A stretch of DNA of 64,000 nt, taken from positions 274,707 through 338,706 of the forward strand of contig SIJG01000046.1 in assembly GCA_023374025.1 (NCBI GenBank), read 5' to 3'. The translations under genes were made by a program, and so were the position numbers. Within the stretch, counting starts at the first letter, position 1. Each line of letters begins with the position of its first letter. The notes below the pieces were generated by a model. The model made no database searches. It was not told the origin of the DNA and saw nothing but the letters and a program-made list of their open reading frames with translations. This document shows positions 22,501 through 34,605 of this stretch, one piece after another. This DNA comes from Heterodera schachtii (Eukaryota; Nematoda; Chromadorea; Rhabditida; Heteroderidae).

Positions 22501-24455
22501 AAGAAAAAAGTTACAGTGGTAAAACAAGCTGGGGCCCAAAAGTGAGAGCCCAACTGAGCGAGTCCGTTAGGTATGGCTTTAAAGTTTAAGCAATTGGGAG
22601 TCCCACGGGCAAAAAACGGCGCTGTGAAATTTGAAAATCTAACGGATTTTGTTTCAAAATGGACATTTTCACTTTTGAATCCATTTTTGAAAAATAAAAT
22701 TCAGTCTTTTCCCGGAATTTTCATAAAAATTGCCTAATGCTTATTGATATTTGAACAAGCTTGAATTGCTTTTTTCTTGCTAATGAGTTTTTTGGACCAA
22801 AATGTTTCTTCCCTTTTTTAGTGACAACACTTTGCTGGAAAAAAGAGCGACGGCATTTACAGAAGCATTAGCCCTAAAAATTCTTCGGGGAAAGGTGAAA
22901 ACATCGGCAGAAATGATAAACCATATGAGAGTGAAATTAGGGGGCGTTAAATTCATAAAAAAAATTTTGGACGAAACTGCGGAGGAAAGTGCCGAATTTG
23001 AAAGCCAAAATGGCTATGAGAATATCGCGGAAATGCCGGTGACGGGGACGGGGACTCTTTTGTTCACATACATTCGTGTCAATATAAAATTGATCAATGC
23101 CATAAAAATGGCATGCGGGAAAGACAACGCGGGCAAATTTACCGAACTGTACAATTTGTCAAGATGGCCCAGCAAAGTGAGCCAAATGTTTGTCGAAATA
23201 ATGATGACAAATGCACAAAAACAGCCGCAGGGATTCGCTTCTCCGCAGGTAAAAACAACGACTAATGAGGTCCGTAATTATGTTAGTGTGGGGAGGGAGG
23301 TGGTCATTTACCCCTCCCCAATGACAAAAATGAATTTTGAAATATTTAAAATAGAGGATTTTTGAAAATTTTGAAATTTTTCATCGAGACAAAAAATCTT
23401 TTGAAATTCAAAAAATTTAAGTTTTCGTGATCTGGTTTTTTTATAAATAGGCGTAAAAGGGTGAAACCTAAAAAACAGGTCCAATAATTATGAATTACAA
23501 AAGAAAAATTTTTTTCTCCTAATTTTCATATTTTGTCCGAAAATGACTATTTAAGTCTATTCTTTGTCAAGAAAAATTAACTTAATTAGAAATTATTATG
23601 AATTTTCTTAATAAAAATTTGATTCTGGGATTGTGGGGTTAGTTTCCCGCAAAACCCGGCCGGTGAACCGGTCCCGCGCCGATCTCTAATCCCAATAACT
23701 TCGTCTGTTTTTTTAAATTTCTTCAAAATTTGAAAATTGTGGATACAGACAGGACTAAATCAAGAATATAATGCAATATAAATTTTAGCAAATAAAATGG
23801 CTAGCGCGGGTGACTGAGCTTGAATCGACGATTGAGTCGGCCAAATTGGTCATTCGAATTGCGCTTCCGCCCAATTCAATTGAGAAATGGGTTAATAATG
23901 AAAATTGGGCTGTGTTGAAAGAAAATCTGAAAAACATGGACATGGAATATTTTATGGCCTATCAGGACGAAAGGCCGTGGTTTGGGTGCAATTTCTCGAC
24001 CACTGTTTGCGATAATTGGGGATGTGAGTGGGGCAAATGGGGGTAATTAAATTTTAAATGGGAAAAACTCATTAGCAACAAATTAAGACCGATTCGGTAG
24101 CAAAACTTTGCAAAGTTTGGCGGACTCTTTCACTGAACAAACAGCTGGGCAAAGTGAACCTGACAATTTGGTTGTGCTTCTGTCCGTCTTTAATCAGATG
24201 TTCACAAGACTAAGTGATCAAAAATTTGACGTCGTTAAAACACAAAAAATTAAAAGGGAAAGAGAAATTGCGCGGAAAATGTTAGAAATATGCATGATCA
24301 TATTTGATGCCAAATTTGATTGGATCAAGAAGTTGGTGATCGAAAAAATTTGGACATTGGATCAACGCCTAAAGCGACAGCGATCGATCGGCGGAGGGGC
24401 AAAGGCAGCGGAAGGGTCGGCGGAATTGGACCAATTATCGAAAAATGGCAACTGA
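19583..24455 (+). CDS. Secreted low-complexity/helical protein, seven exons, unknown family
   Basis: Proposed exons: 19583-20208, 20883-21165, 21391-21657, 22000-22151, 22822-23248, 23789-24027, 24101-24455. They total 2,349 nt (782 residues) with all phases in agreement. A signal peptide (MHSKFGLCFLLLFVIAWAIA) precedes a hydrophilic Ser/Gln/Lys-rich region with a SKRQRLV basic cluster and an acidic SSDEEEEQ tract. Exons 2-4 include a predicted coiled coil (VLQKQLGDLMQG) and Pro/Arg/Thr-rich stretches. Exons 5-7 are helical and of ordinary composition. The donors of exons 1 and 2 (GTTGTT, GTTCGA) are weak. If exon 1 is not spliced, it ends at a stop at 20239 as a 218-residue secreted protein, and the rest is a separate gene. 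No known domain is recognised. Confidence 0.6.
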
Positions 24456-26424
24456 TGATTGGCAAATTACAAAAAGAAGTTATTTGGCTTTTTCACCCAC
24501 AAAAACATATTGGCAACACCTTTCAGTTTATGTAACGCTTTCGATGTACATATGTTGATTTATTGAGCAAAATTTTACCATTTTCTTTTTTGTGTTTGCG
24601 AGTAAAAGTTGGTACTTTTCACTTTTTACGTAAATATTTTGCATTTTTTTTTAGAGTTTTTAAGGAGATTTTTACTTAAATCCCTAAGTAAAACTAAAAT
24701 TTCACACTTTTTTAAATTTTTATGAAAAATAAAAAAAAATTTCCTTTTGATCATTTTTGAGTAACGAAGACCAAAAGGTTTGCAATGATTTTGGGTTTCA
24801 TTTGTTCCGAATGGGAAGACAAAGAAACGAATTTTTAAAAATCAGCAAAAACCTCATTTGATCTAAAAAAATTCTTTCGCTTGGACAGGCGATTTACCAA
24901 AAATAATAAAACCTTTCGTTGACTCGACACCAAATTTTGTAAGTCATTTTGGTGGCTGTCATTTGTTGGTCAGATAAAAATGCACGACCAAATGATTGGT
25001 GCACAGAAGAGTTAAGGAAGGTTCAGGGGCTGAAAAACGGAATTCCGAATTCAAAAAAAGTTCGGAAAGACTATAATCTGATCTGATTCTACCATTGTAC
25101 AAAAAAACGGTCTCCATTAATTGAGGACCGAAACCAAAAAAAAAGAAAAGAAAACACGGGAGTTTGCCGTCAACAGATGAAACCGAGACTCTCGAACAGC
25201 ATTAAAGACATAAGAGCATCTAAAAGCCCATTACTTATTTTAAAATTATATTTGTTCTCCAATTGTCTTCTGCGCATATTTTTAACGGTTCCCGGCGATT
25301 TCGTCAGTGAAAATAAATTCTTAACAAATAGTGTACCTAGCCAAATATTATAAAAAATCAAAAATTTAACGGCTAAGAACAGGCTCGTTAATGTTCTAAC
25401 GGGTCACGATTTACAAAATTCTCTACACTATTCTCAAAAGCATTATCTGGACAAATCCCTTTTGATCTCCGCTTTTCATGTGCAATTTTTAATATTACGC
25501 CCATCAGCAAGAAATAAAAAAGTTATAAGACCCCAAAAATCGAAATTTTGGCCAAAGAGCCCATTTCCAGCTTTGTCAACTTTCTATTAATTCCCCAACC
25601 TTTAAAATTGACTGCTATTTGCTTATTTTCACTAAAGAAAAAATATCATGCATTTTTTTAGTCTAAAAAATAATTTTTAAATTATTTAGTTATATTATAC
25701 ATTAATTAAAATTTATTTATTTTTATGTTGGATTTGAACTCGAGCTCCTAAAATGCGAATTTAACCAACTGAGCCACCAATTTTAAGCGAAAACACATCC
25801 AAAATTTCTATTTTTGAGGTCTTATAACTTTTTTTATTTTTGCTATATGCCCGGAAAATTAAAAATTGACAATAGAAATCGACCCTGCTCTATCCAATGG
25901 TATATAATAACACATATGCATTTTCCGACTTGATTTTTTGATGGCGACCATCGAAAAATGAACATCAAAAGAGATACATAAAAGCAGCAAAAACATTATT
26001 TTACTGATTTGTAATAGTGACCGGCCGAAAATATAGGGTGATAATCGAGCAAAGAAGTTGCTTTTAAATTTGTATAATTTTTAATCGGTTTTGAATCTTT
26101 TTAAATATTAAAATTTTTTATTAAAAAAAAATATGTAATTATATCTCTACGAAATCACTCATCATTGACGCAATCTCATCACTTCTGACGAACTCACATT
26201 TTTAACAATAGTCACCATTTTTGATTTATTGATTTATTTTACATTAATATTAAAATGAATTTATTTTTATTATAAATTTTATGATTATTATTAAAATTGC
26301 TGGCATTTATTTATATTTGTAATAAATATTGTTCAATTAAATAAATTTCTATAAGTAAAATTAATTTAATAAAATTATTTTTTATTTTGAAAAAACATCA
26401 GAAGTTTTTCCTTTAATAAATCAT
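24456..26424. other. Intergenic DNA
   Basis: About 2 kb of AT-rich DNA between the secreted protein gene and the 5' LTR. Apart from a tRNA-like relic (25733-25790), I see no gene, and short ORFs have no distinctive composition. Confidence 0.5.
25733..25790 (-). repeat. tRNA-like relic with A and B boxes
   Basis: On the minus strand TGGCTCAGTTGG matches the Pol III A box and AGTTCAAATCC the B box, about 30 nt apart. The acceptor stem (TTGGTGG against CCAACAT) and the anticodon arm do not pair properly, so this is a tRNA pseudogene or tRNA-derived SINE head rather than a working tRNA. Confidence 0.5.
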
Positions 26425-26712
26425 TGTAAAGTGGATTTCCGATCACTCCCCCTTTGGTCTCTGGTCTTTTCTCCGCTAATTTCCCTCCCGAGATTTCCCG
26501 AGCATTTTATCATTTCATTCATCTTTTCTCCATCCTTTCCCATTTCGATCAGTCCCATCCTTCTCTATTTCGATCCATCATTTGTATTTTCCATTCATTT
26601 CACATTTCACAAGCAAAGGTTTAATTACCCAAGTTTGAGATGGAACAATAAAGTATTTCTTGGATAATATTTGGACTACAGCGATCCTGGGACGGGCCCC
26701 CCACGTTTCACT
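26425..26712 (+). repeat. 5' LTR
   Basis: A 288-bp direct repeat starts TGTAAAGTGG and ends ACGTTTCACT, the same as 34810-35097. An AATAAA lies near its 3' end ('ggaacaataaagt'). The exact right border could be one or two bases shorter. Confidence 0.92.
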
Positions 26713-26728
26713 GGTAGCACCGGATGGT
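26713..26728 (+). other. Putative primer binding site
   Basis: TGGTAGCACC immediately follows the 5' LTR. A TGG start is expected where a tRNA 3' CCA end primes minus-strand synthesis. The cognate tRNA could not be identified from this window. Confidence 0.45.
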
Positions 26729-26829
26729 TCCAAACTCAAAGTTTGGAACAGCTCAGAAGGATGGGTAAGTTTGAACCATTGCGCAATTTTTTTTTAAATT
26801 TGAGAAATCCCGTTAGGGATCCAGAAAAG

Positions 26830-27427
26830 ACGGCCGTCTATAAATAAAAAGAATACCTCTATTAAGAGAGAAGAGACGTCTATAAAGAAAAGTGAATACC
26901 TCTAAAAAAGAGATGAGACGTCTATAAATAAAATGAGTACCTCTAGAAAAGAGAAGAGACGTCTATAAATAAAAAGAGAAAAAGAGAATTCCTCTAGAAA
27001 AGAGAAGAGACGTCTATAAATAAAAAGAATACCTCTATTAAGAGAGAAGAGACGTCTATAAAGAAAAGTGAATACCTCTAAAAAAAGAGATGAGACGTCT
27101 ATAAATAAAATGAGTACCTCTAGAAAAGAGAAGAGACGTCTATAAATAAAAAGAGAAAAAGAGAATTCCTCTAGAAAAAGAGAAGAGACGTCTATAAATA
27201 AAAAGAATACCTCTATTAAGAGAGAAGAGACGTCTATAAAGAAGTGAATACCTCTACAAAAGAAAGAGAAGAGACGTCTATAAATAAGAAGAAAAGTGAA
27301 TACCTCTAAAAAGAGAAGAGACGTCTATAAAGAAAAGTGAATACCTCTACAAAAGAAAGAGAAGAGACGTCTATAAATAAAAAGAAAGTGAGTACCTCTA
27401 GAAAAGAGAAGAGACGTCTATAAAGAA
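26830..27427 (+). repeat. Minisatellite in retrotransposon leader
   Basis: About a dozen irregular repeats of 'gagacgtctataaa' joined by A/G-rich 'aatacctct...aagaga' segments. They are organised in a higher-order period of about 180 bp. The array lies between the PBS and the coding region of the LTR element. Confidence 0.9.
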
Positions 27428-29033
27428 ATTAGAAGCGCTAGTGATCAGAAAATGCATGCACTAAGTGATCATAAATTTAAGCCCAATTGATCAGAAATTA
27501 TTAGCCCTACAGATCACTAATTAAAAGACAAACTGATCAGAAATTGAATTTAAGGGCGAGTGCCAAAATACAGATATTATGGGCGAATTTAAGGGCCAAA
27601 ATACAAAAAGGCAAATATTAGTGCCAAAAGAAAAAGGGCCAGACCTTACTTACAGTAAGAAAGAAATACAGTAATTTTATGGGGACTGAAATAACTGAAC
27701 TGAGTTTGAAAATTTGAATTTGGGGCGCCATTCAGCGGGGAATTAGCATTTTGCTCATAACGACGATTTAATCTCCACAGCACAACAGACGCGACATTTG
27801 CCCCCCCCCATTTTTTTTCTCCCCATTTTTTCCCCTTCTTTCAATTGTGTGGATGTTGCCCTCCCTCTGTTTATGCAGAATTTGAAATTGGTTGATGGGC
27901 GTTATTTGTTGGCCAGTGACACTCGTCAGAGTGCCCCAGTGAACACTCGTCAGAGTGCAAAGAAATAAATCTCTTCATTTGTTGACATTCATTTTTCATT
28001 TTATTTTCATCTTTACAGAAAATTTAGCGAAGGACAAATTTATTTTGAGTTTCGAATCACTTCTCCAAGTTTGAAAAGGTATTAATGCTTAATTAATGAT
28101 TTGAATAAATTAATGTTTGGCATAAAGTCCAAAATTATAATAGCTAATTTTTCTTTTCAAAAATCGCCGAAATCGACCATTAAATTTTGCCTCTTTTCTC
28201 TTATTTTTTTTTGTATTGTTTTTGTTCGTTGTACGCTATTTTTATATAAAAGTTTATTTTGCCATTTTCCTATGAAATTTAACAAATTTATAAGCACTTT
28301 ATTGGTGGCGTAGAAGCATTTCGGCAACTGTGAACTTTGCGGTGCCAAACCAAGGCCACCTGCCACCTAACAATAACAAATATGCGAATCCCCCCAACAA
28401 GCAGCCAAGGGGCGGCCGAGACAGGGTTCAGTGGTCGTTATTGTGGACATGCCACCATTAGAAATGAATTACATTTAAGTAAAATAGGTTAAATGGCAAA
28501 AATAAACCAAAAAAAAGAAAGAATAAAAGCAATTAGACAGACAGCGAATGTAAGTTTTTCGTAAGTTCGGCATTCGACAAAAAAACGAAGGGTTAAAATC
28601 GATTCATTTCTAATTCGTTCCCATTCCCATTACAGTGCCGTTGACCAACAAAAACAGGCAAATGAGGCGAAATTCGGACAATGACAATGGTGCAAAATGT
28701 GCAAACAATGACGCGAACATCGGCAGCGACGCGTACAATGCCCGTGAGGCGGAAATTGTCCATGCTGTGGACGCTGGAGAAGGCGCAATTGACGCGCTGG
28801 GCGAAGGAATGAAAATTGGACAGTGCCCAAATTGCTCGTGGCATTGTAATGTGTGCAGTAAGCGAATGTTTTCTGTTTTTTCTCAGTTTCATTTCTTTTA
28901 ATTTTTGCGCTCATATTTGAATTGTTTTAACTCGCGCACTCATTTCAAATCCATAGAATAGTGGTAAGACTAGGAGCAAACCAATTTTTTTTTCTCCTTC
29001 TCAAATTGTCCACCCCAATTTTCAATTTACCAA
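27428..29033 (+). other. Retrotransposon gag-position region without an intact gag
   Basis: This 1.6 kb holds only short open segments. Around 28315-28360 is a possible zinc-knuckle remnant (NCELCGAKPRPP). At 28626-28860 an open stretch ends in QCPNCSWHCNVC, a CxxC-type cluster. A direct repeat of CACTCGTCAGAGTGC occurs twice at about 27920-27958. A normal capsid ORF is missing, so gag has been deleted, has decayed, or is too divergent to recognise. Confidence 0.5.
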
Positions 29034-30587
29034 TTGAACTATCCTCCGGATAGAAAGAAACTAATGGGAGACCAACAAGTCTCAATAACGGGTGTAGACA
29101 GGACATTATTTCAAAATCTCAGTAAAAAAATGCAAAAGCTTCACTCTCAGATGATAGATTTTTCCCAAATTAGAAAAATTTCAGTTAAATTCTTGGGTGC
29201 AATATCCCCTAATTGTTCAATTATTGATTCCAAAATTAACTCATCGCAAGACAAATCCCTAATTGACACAGGGGCCAGTATTAGTGTAGCACCGAAATTA
29301 ATGGCAAAAATCTGGGGTTGTACGTTATACCCAACTTCAGTCAGTGTAATTAGTGCTTCAGGCCACACTTTTACACTTAAAGAAAAGGGGACGGTCATTT
29401 TTTCAATCGGGAATTATTCAGTTGAAGGTATTATTCATTTTGTTGATGATTTTAAATTCAAAACTCATTTTTATAAGGCACTTATTGGCTGCGATATTCT
29501 TGGTAAATTGCCAGCCTTCACTTTTGACTATCCAAATAAGAAGTTCCAAATTGGCGACTATATCACTCCATTAGGAATCCAACAGAATAATTGCCTCATT
29601 AATAATTTGAGAATTCAAGCGATTAACTCATTTATCCTCCCTCCAAACAGGGGTATGATTGTCCAAGCAAATATAGACACCTCAATAGACTTAAATAAGC
29701 CTATTTTTATTCATTCACTCGATGAAAAACTTAACAATTTTTCCTTTGGTCTAATTCCTGTAATTGCGGCGCCTTTTCGAGGGACAGTGAAAATGTTTAT
29801 AATTAATCCGTCTGCTATGCCGTTTCAAATTTATAAAGGTCAGCATTTAGCTTATGCTGATGAGGTTAGACAAATCAGTAATGGTGTAATGACTGATAGC
29901 TCTGAAAAAGTAATGAGTATGTCACCAATCATGGACATAGTGATTGACCCCAAATTTAAAATAGATTTTTCCAAAAGTTCGGTAAGGGGTTCGGACTTAG
30001 AAAAGTTGAAGACACTGTGTGAAGAATTCCATGACATTTTCAGTCATTCTCAATATGACCTAGGGTCTTTTACAGAGGGTGAACATGAAATAATTACCAC
30101 GACAAATGAGCCCGTGTCTGCCAAACCTCGCAGAACTCCTTATAGATATCGGGCAGAATTGCAAAAACACATTGATCAGCTTTTAAAGTCTGGTGTAATG
30201 GTTGAGTCAGACACTCCTTGGGTCACTCCTTTTGTCATAGTACAAAAAAAAGACGGGGGAATTCGACCATGCTTAGACTTTAGACAATTAAATGATGTTA
30301 CTGTTCCTGATCATTACCCACTTCCCCGGATGGACGCAATCATGGAAAGAGTTGCAAATTGCCACTTTTACTCTTCTTTGGATTTATCTAGTGGATATTT
30401 ACAAATAAAATTAAGTCCCGAGGCATCCAGAAAATGTGGCGTAATCACTGAAGACAATGTATACCAAATGACTCATATGCCATTTGGATTAAAAAATGCT
30501 ACCGCAGCATTTTCAAGGGCAATGGCTCAAGTATTGACTGGTCTTAATGATAATGTGATTGTTAGACTACGCCAATTTTTGTTATAA
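29034..30587 (+). pseudogene. Retrotransposon protease and truncated reverse transcriptase
   Basis: An open frame of 517 codons. The aspartic protease active-site LIDTGAS lies near residues 76-82. Its flanking ALIGCDILG segment is typical of gypsy-like proteases. The reverse transcriptase begins near residue 360 with SGVMVESDTPWVTPF, KKDGGIRPCLDFRQLN, YPLPRMD, the YSSLDLSSGYLQI segment and MPFGLKNA. It then breaks near codon 510, before the YxDD catalytic box, where the sequence jumps to integrase C-terminal sequence in another frame. The DNA is the remains of a pol gene. RNase H and the integrase catalytic core are gone. Confidence 0.9.
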
Positions 30588-31299
30588 TACATCTGTTCAT
30601 TCCACGACTCACGAAACCCCATATTTCTTAATGTTTGGGCGTGATCCGATTTTCTGTATTGATCAAATAATAGATCCTAGGATTAGAGAACCAATTGCAT
30701 TCACTGATGAGACAGAATTTAAACAGAAATTAGTGACCTCTCTTCGGAGAGCATGGAAGATAACCGCAGAATTACATGCTGAGGCACAGGAGAAAATGAA
30801 AATTCAATACGATAAGACTATGAGAACACCTAATTTAAAAATTGGGGACAGGGTTTTATTAAGAAATTATGATGGTAAACGTAATACATCCAAAAAATTT
30901 CATTTTCCATGGAAGGGTGCCTTTAGAATTATAAAAATTGAGGGAATATATGCCACAATCACTAGCTGTAATTCGCCTCAAGCAAATCCACGCCGTGTCC
31001 ATATAAATCAGCTTAAGAAGTGTTATGAAAATTTAGGGCCCGCCTGCACTTCCCCTAGGCTTAGTTCAGAAGAGAGAAATGCTCTCGCAGAGTTAGAAGC
31101 GGATGAAATTCACAATTTGCCGGGCCACTCACATCCTACTGATACACCAAAACATTCTTCTCTTAATCGTGATTTTGATGATAAAATACCCGCTAATGAG
31201 CACAATACTGATAATGCGGTTGAAACATCACTAACACCGCCAAGATATGGTCTAAGACAGCGCGAAAAATTAACCCGACCAGCACGATTCTTAGAATAA
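30559..31299 (+). pseudogene. Retrotransposon integrase C-terminal region
   Basis: The frame overlaps the end of the truncated RT ORF by 29 bases at the deletion junction. It opens with FCYNTSVHSTTHETPYFLMF, the conserved end of the integrase core, followed by a KIGDRVLLRNY, FPWKGAFRI, INQLKKCYE region like the GPY/F module of gypsy integrases. A hydrophilic tail ends GLRQREKLTRPARFLE. Zinc-binding and DDE residues are absent because of the upstream deletion. It is pol debris, not a gene of its own. Confidence 0.88.
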
Positions 31300-31491
31300 A
31301 TTTTTTTTTTCTCTCTCTTCTAATTTTCAATTGCTCTTCATTTCATTTATTTATTTTTTTTTCTTTCTTTTTCTTTCTTCCTCTATCTATTGATCATTAT
31401 TTTGCTTGTTTCGATTTAATTTTTTTAATATCCAATAATTTTTCAAAACAATTTAAGCAAAATCTGTGCTGAAAATCAATTCTAATTCTAA

Positions 31492-32871
31492 ATGGTGAAA
31501 AAACGTTCAGCCCGTCGCCGGAACGAAAACGTGGCCGCACCGAACACACAGGAAGTGTTGATTATGGAAACGGCGTCAGCCGTCGAGAAAGCAATTGAAA
31601 CTGATAAAACTCGTGGTATTTCAGCAGGTCTTGAAGAAGAATTTGAAAGGGGCATGGAATTGGGAGAAGGTCAGTCTGTAGGAAGAAACACAGAAAATAC
31701 TGAAATGGAAACCATTCAAGACTTCACTGCGACTCAATTCTCCAATGTCTCGTGGTCAGAGCCACGTGTCACCGTTTCGCCGGCGACAATGTTTCACAAT
31801 GACGAACAGGGCGTGGAAGACGGTGTTTTGAAGTATTTGGTGTGTCAAACCGACGTGAAAAGTGTCGTTGGTGGGAAAATGAGTGGACAAGGTCCATTTT
31901 TCATGGGTATTCCCGATTCTGTGGTAAGTGCCGAGAGACGCCTTCAAATGGGCGACACAGTGGTGGTCAGTAAGTTTGAGTGGAAGGAGGGATTTGAAAG
32001 GCTGTCCTATGACTTAAACCCGGTCGATTCTTTGCGCTCGTGGTACGTTCAAGGCCGAATCAACGTCCAAGCCGTTGCGATACAGGTGGAGGTGGTGAGA
32101 TTGGTCATTGGTTCATTTCAACCCGGTTTTGTAACCGACTTAAAACGATACAGAGGTGGGGATTTCAGATCAGCCACCGTCATTTCTGCGCAAATGCTCC
32201 GTCCGCAAATGATTTATTCTCGGCAATTAACCGAAATTAGTCCAGGTCGAATTATGCTTAACCAACTCCTTCACATTAAATTGGCCAAAATCACAAGTCC
32301 ACAAGAATGGTGGATGGGTGAAAATTACATTTTACCCCTGGTAACTCCTTTTCAGAAGGGAAATGAAATTCGGGCACATGCAAAATCGGTGGTAATTGGT
32401 GCCAAAGAAAGTTTGGACTCGTTTTGCTTTCCCCTTAACCAATTTTCAGTGCGGCTGATGGGAGCTGCCGCCGCTGTCCAACGTTCATTTGAAATGGACA
32501 AATTGGCAAAGCAAACTGTCAATGTTCAACTCGTCTGGCAGAGACCCGAAGTGCAACCGGATGAAGTGCAAACCAATTTGAAAAAGGCACAACGCGTCTC
32601 TTTTGAATGGTTGATCGTCAACAAATCGGCGGTTGCCGATTTCCTTGAGGCGTGGGAGGAGGACACGCCGGTCGAAGCGAAAGTTGCGCGAGACTCAAAA
32701 GCCCAATGTTGTGCAGTTGGTCGAGTAATTGGCGTGTCAGTAAGTGAGACCGTGCCGGGTAATTTCATGGTGAACGTGAAGATGTTTTTGAGTTACAGGG
32801 CTAAAAAAGGCTACGACAGGGGATGGGAAGATTGGGAATCCATTCTCGATTTTTGGCAGTTTCTCCCTTGA
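31492..32871 (+). CDS. Retrotransposon cargo ORF: N-terminal part of SF1 helicase-like protein
   Basis: A 459-residue ORF lies between the integrase remnant and the helicase ORF, on the same strand, inside the LTRs. It starts with a basic segment (MVKKRSARRRN). A Glu-rich linker and a globular part follow, including GDTVVVSKFEW, a region like the beta-barrel accessory domain that precedes the RecA cores of UPF1-type helicases. It runs to GWEDWESILDFWQFLP and then stops. The next helicase sequence, motif Ia onward, overlaps by 49 bases in another frame. The two ORFs therefore probably formed one protein before an internal deletion removed motif I (Walker A). The 459-residue part itself matches nothing I can name. 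Domain assignment is inferred from position. Confidence 0.65.
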   Translation: MVKKRSARRRNENVAAPNTQEVLIMETASAVEKAIETDKTRGISAGLEEEFERGMELGEGQSVGRNTENTEMETIQDFTATQFSNVSWSEPRVTVSPATMFHNDEQGVEDGVLKYLVCQTDVKSVVGGKMSGQGPFFMGIPDSVVSAERRLQMGDTVVVSKFEWKEGFERLSYDLNPVDSLRSWYVQGRINVQAVAIQVEVVRLVIGSFQPGFVTDLKRYRGGDFRSATVISAQMLRPQMIYSRQLTEISPGRIMLNQLLHIKLAKITSPQEWWMGENYILPLVTPFQKGNEIRAHAKSVVIGAKESLDSFCFPLNQFSVRLMGAAAAVQRSFEMDKLAKQTVNVQLVWQRPEVQPDEVQTNLKKAQRVSFEWLIVNKSAVADFLEAWEEDTPVEAKVARDSKAQCCAVGRVIGVSVSETVPGNFMVNVKMFLSYRAKKGYDRGWEDWESILDFWQFLP

Positions 32872-34605
32872 ATGTCGCAGTGTGTGAGTTGGTGAAGGAC
32901 ACCATGGAAAGTTTGTCGGAAAAGGTGCCAATGTTGGCACTTTTCTCTGGGCAAGGAAAGGGGCGGTACATGGACAGGATAAGGCCCCTGGGGGACAATC
33001 TTTTGGTTGAAGCTGTGCAAAGGGATGGAAATGTTCCTTCCGCTGAAGGAAATGAGCCGAAAAAATGGAGTGATAACAAAACATTTAAGCAATACGTCGA
33101 TGACTTTAACACAGCGCCAAGACGGGCACGCGAACGATCGACGACTGCCGCGCTTCTGAAACAGACCAAATACCGAGTGTACTTCATGACATTGGCCCTT
33201 GCTGAAGAGTTGGCCTTAGATTTGGGTAATGTGACTTATGTGTTGGTTGATGAGTGCGGCCAAGCAACCCTTTCGGCAGTTTTGTCAATTCTAACACAAT
33301 TCCGATCTGTTAAGAAAAATACTTCTGACAGGAGATAAGCAGCAGCTACGTGTGCACTTGCCGAGTCAAATGACAGTTGTTCGTGGTAAGTTTGGATTTG
33401 AGTCAATTTTGGAAGTGTTGGAAACAGCCAAAGGCATTGATCGGACCGTTCTCTCAAAGTGTTACCGATCGCACAGTGCCATTGTAAAGTGTTTGGACGT
33501 GGGCGTTTATTCCCCAGCAGGTGATCGGTTGGTACCAGGAAGGCCGGACATTGAAATGTCATCGTTTTTAAATTTTATGGGCCCACGCATTGTAGCCGAA
33601 AATTGTCCCATCATTTTAATCCATCAAAAATCATCGGCTCAAATGGAAAACATCTCATTTTCCTCTCACAATCCCGAGCAACGGGAAACCGCTCTTGGAT
33701 TTTTGGGAATAATCCAGGGAACCTTTCCAGGCTTAATTCAAGTTGTCTGTTTTTACCAAGCAGAGAGGAAGCACATGGTAAGTGAAATCGAACGGAGACG
33801 GTGGCCAAATGTCAAGGTGAGTACGGTCGATTCAATTCAAAGTCAGGAAGCCGAGCTTGTCCTTGTCATCACGACGCGCTCTGCTGCTGGACGATCAACA
33901 GAAGCTGACACTGGCAAAGAATTCTGGGCGGATTGCGCGAGAACAACCGTGGCTCTCTCCCGTCCCAAATTTGGATTGGTCATCATCGGAGACTTGTCAC
34001 TGATTTGGCACAAAGGGACCGTGTGGAGACGTTTCATCGACGAAACATTAAAAATGACGGTTGCGGTAACCCCGGAGTACTTAAACCTAATTTCCAATCC
34101 GTTTCCGTCCCGGGTGGGGAAATTTATTGCAAAAAGGGATGGCACAGTTCCGATGGCATTTGAATTTTATGCCGAGAGGGACAGTACTTTAAGACACGAG
34201 AGTTTGGCGTGTCATCCACCAACCAATAATTTTATAAATAATTTTTCCCCTTCCCCATTTTTCACAGGTGGTTTCATGCCATTCACAACTCAGGCAAATG
34301 CGTTTCCTCCGATCAGTTCGATACATGCACAACCGCCGGCATTCTCACACGGAATGATGATCATTGACACTTCTGTGCGTCCTCCTCCAATCAACATGAT
34401 CGCCGCACACACAATACCAACACCTTCGAATCGCCCTGGCCCAAGTGCGCGAATGGCGCCGTATCCGCCACAACATTTGCCGCGAACATCATACGCTGAA
34501 GCTGCCCAACAGGCCCCGTCAAACACGAACAGCAACCGCAGAATTGATGTGAAGTGCTATAGATGCGGCAAAATCGGACATTTCTCGAAACGGTGTCGGA
34601 CCTGA
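32823..34605 (+). pseudogene. UPF1-like superfamily 1 helicase with CCHC knuckle, broken
   Basis: Two overlapping frames contain UPF1-family motifs in order. 32823-33338 has Ia (LAVSPLNVAVCELV) and II (VLVDECGQAT). After a frame change near 33290-33310, the frame of 33352-34605 supplies III (LLTGDKQQL, just before its first ATG), IV (KCYRSHSAIV), V (STVDSIQSQEAELVLV) and VI (TTVALSRPKFGLVIIGD). The C-terminus is Pro-rich and ends in a CX2CX4HX4C knuckle (CYRCGKIGHFSKRC). Motif I is missing and the frame is broken, so this copy cannot encode an ATPase. The family unwinds RNA and acts in nonsense-mediated decay. Here it occupies the slot where env or gag-like genes usually sit. It is inside the LTRs, with the polypurine tract following. 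Confidence 0.85.

Noticed and set aside
26830..27427. CRISPR-like regular repeats
   Set aside because: The repeats are direct tandem copies with variants and no unique spacers, in a eukaryotic retrotransposon leader.
27782..27840. Possible intact gag ORF upstream of the protease
   Set aside because: No frame longer than about 90 codons exists between 27428 and 29033, and only isolated Cys clusters remain.
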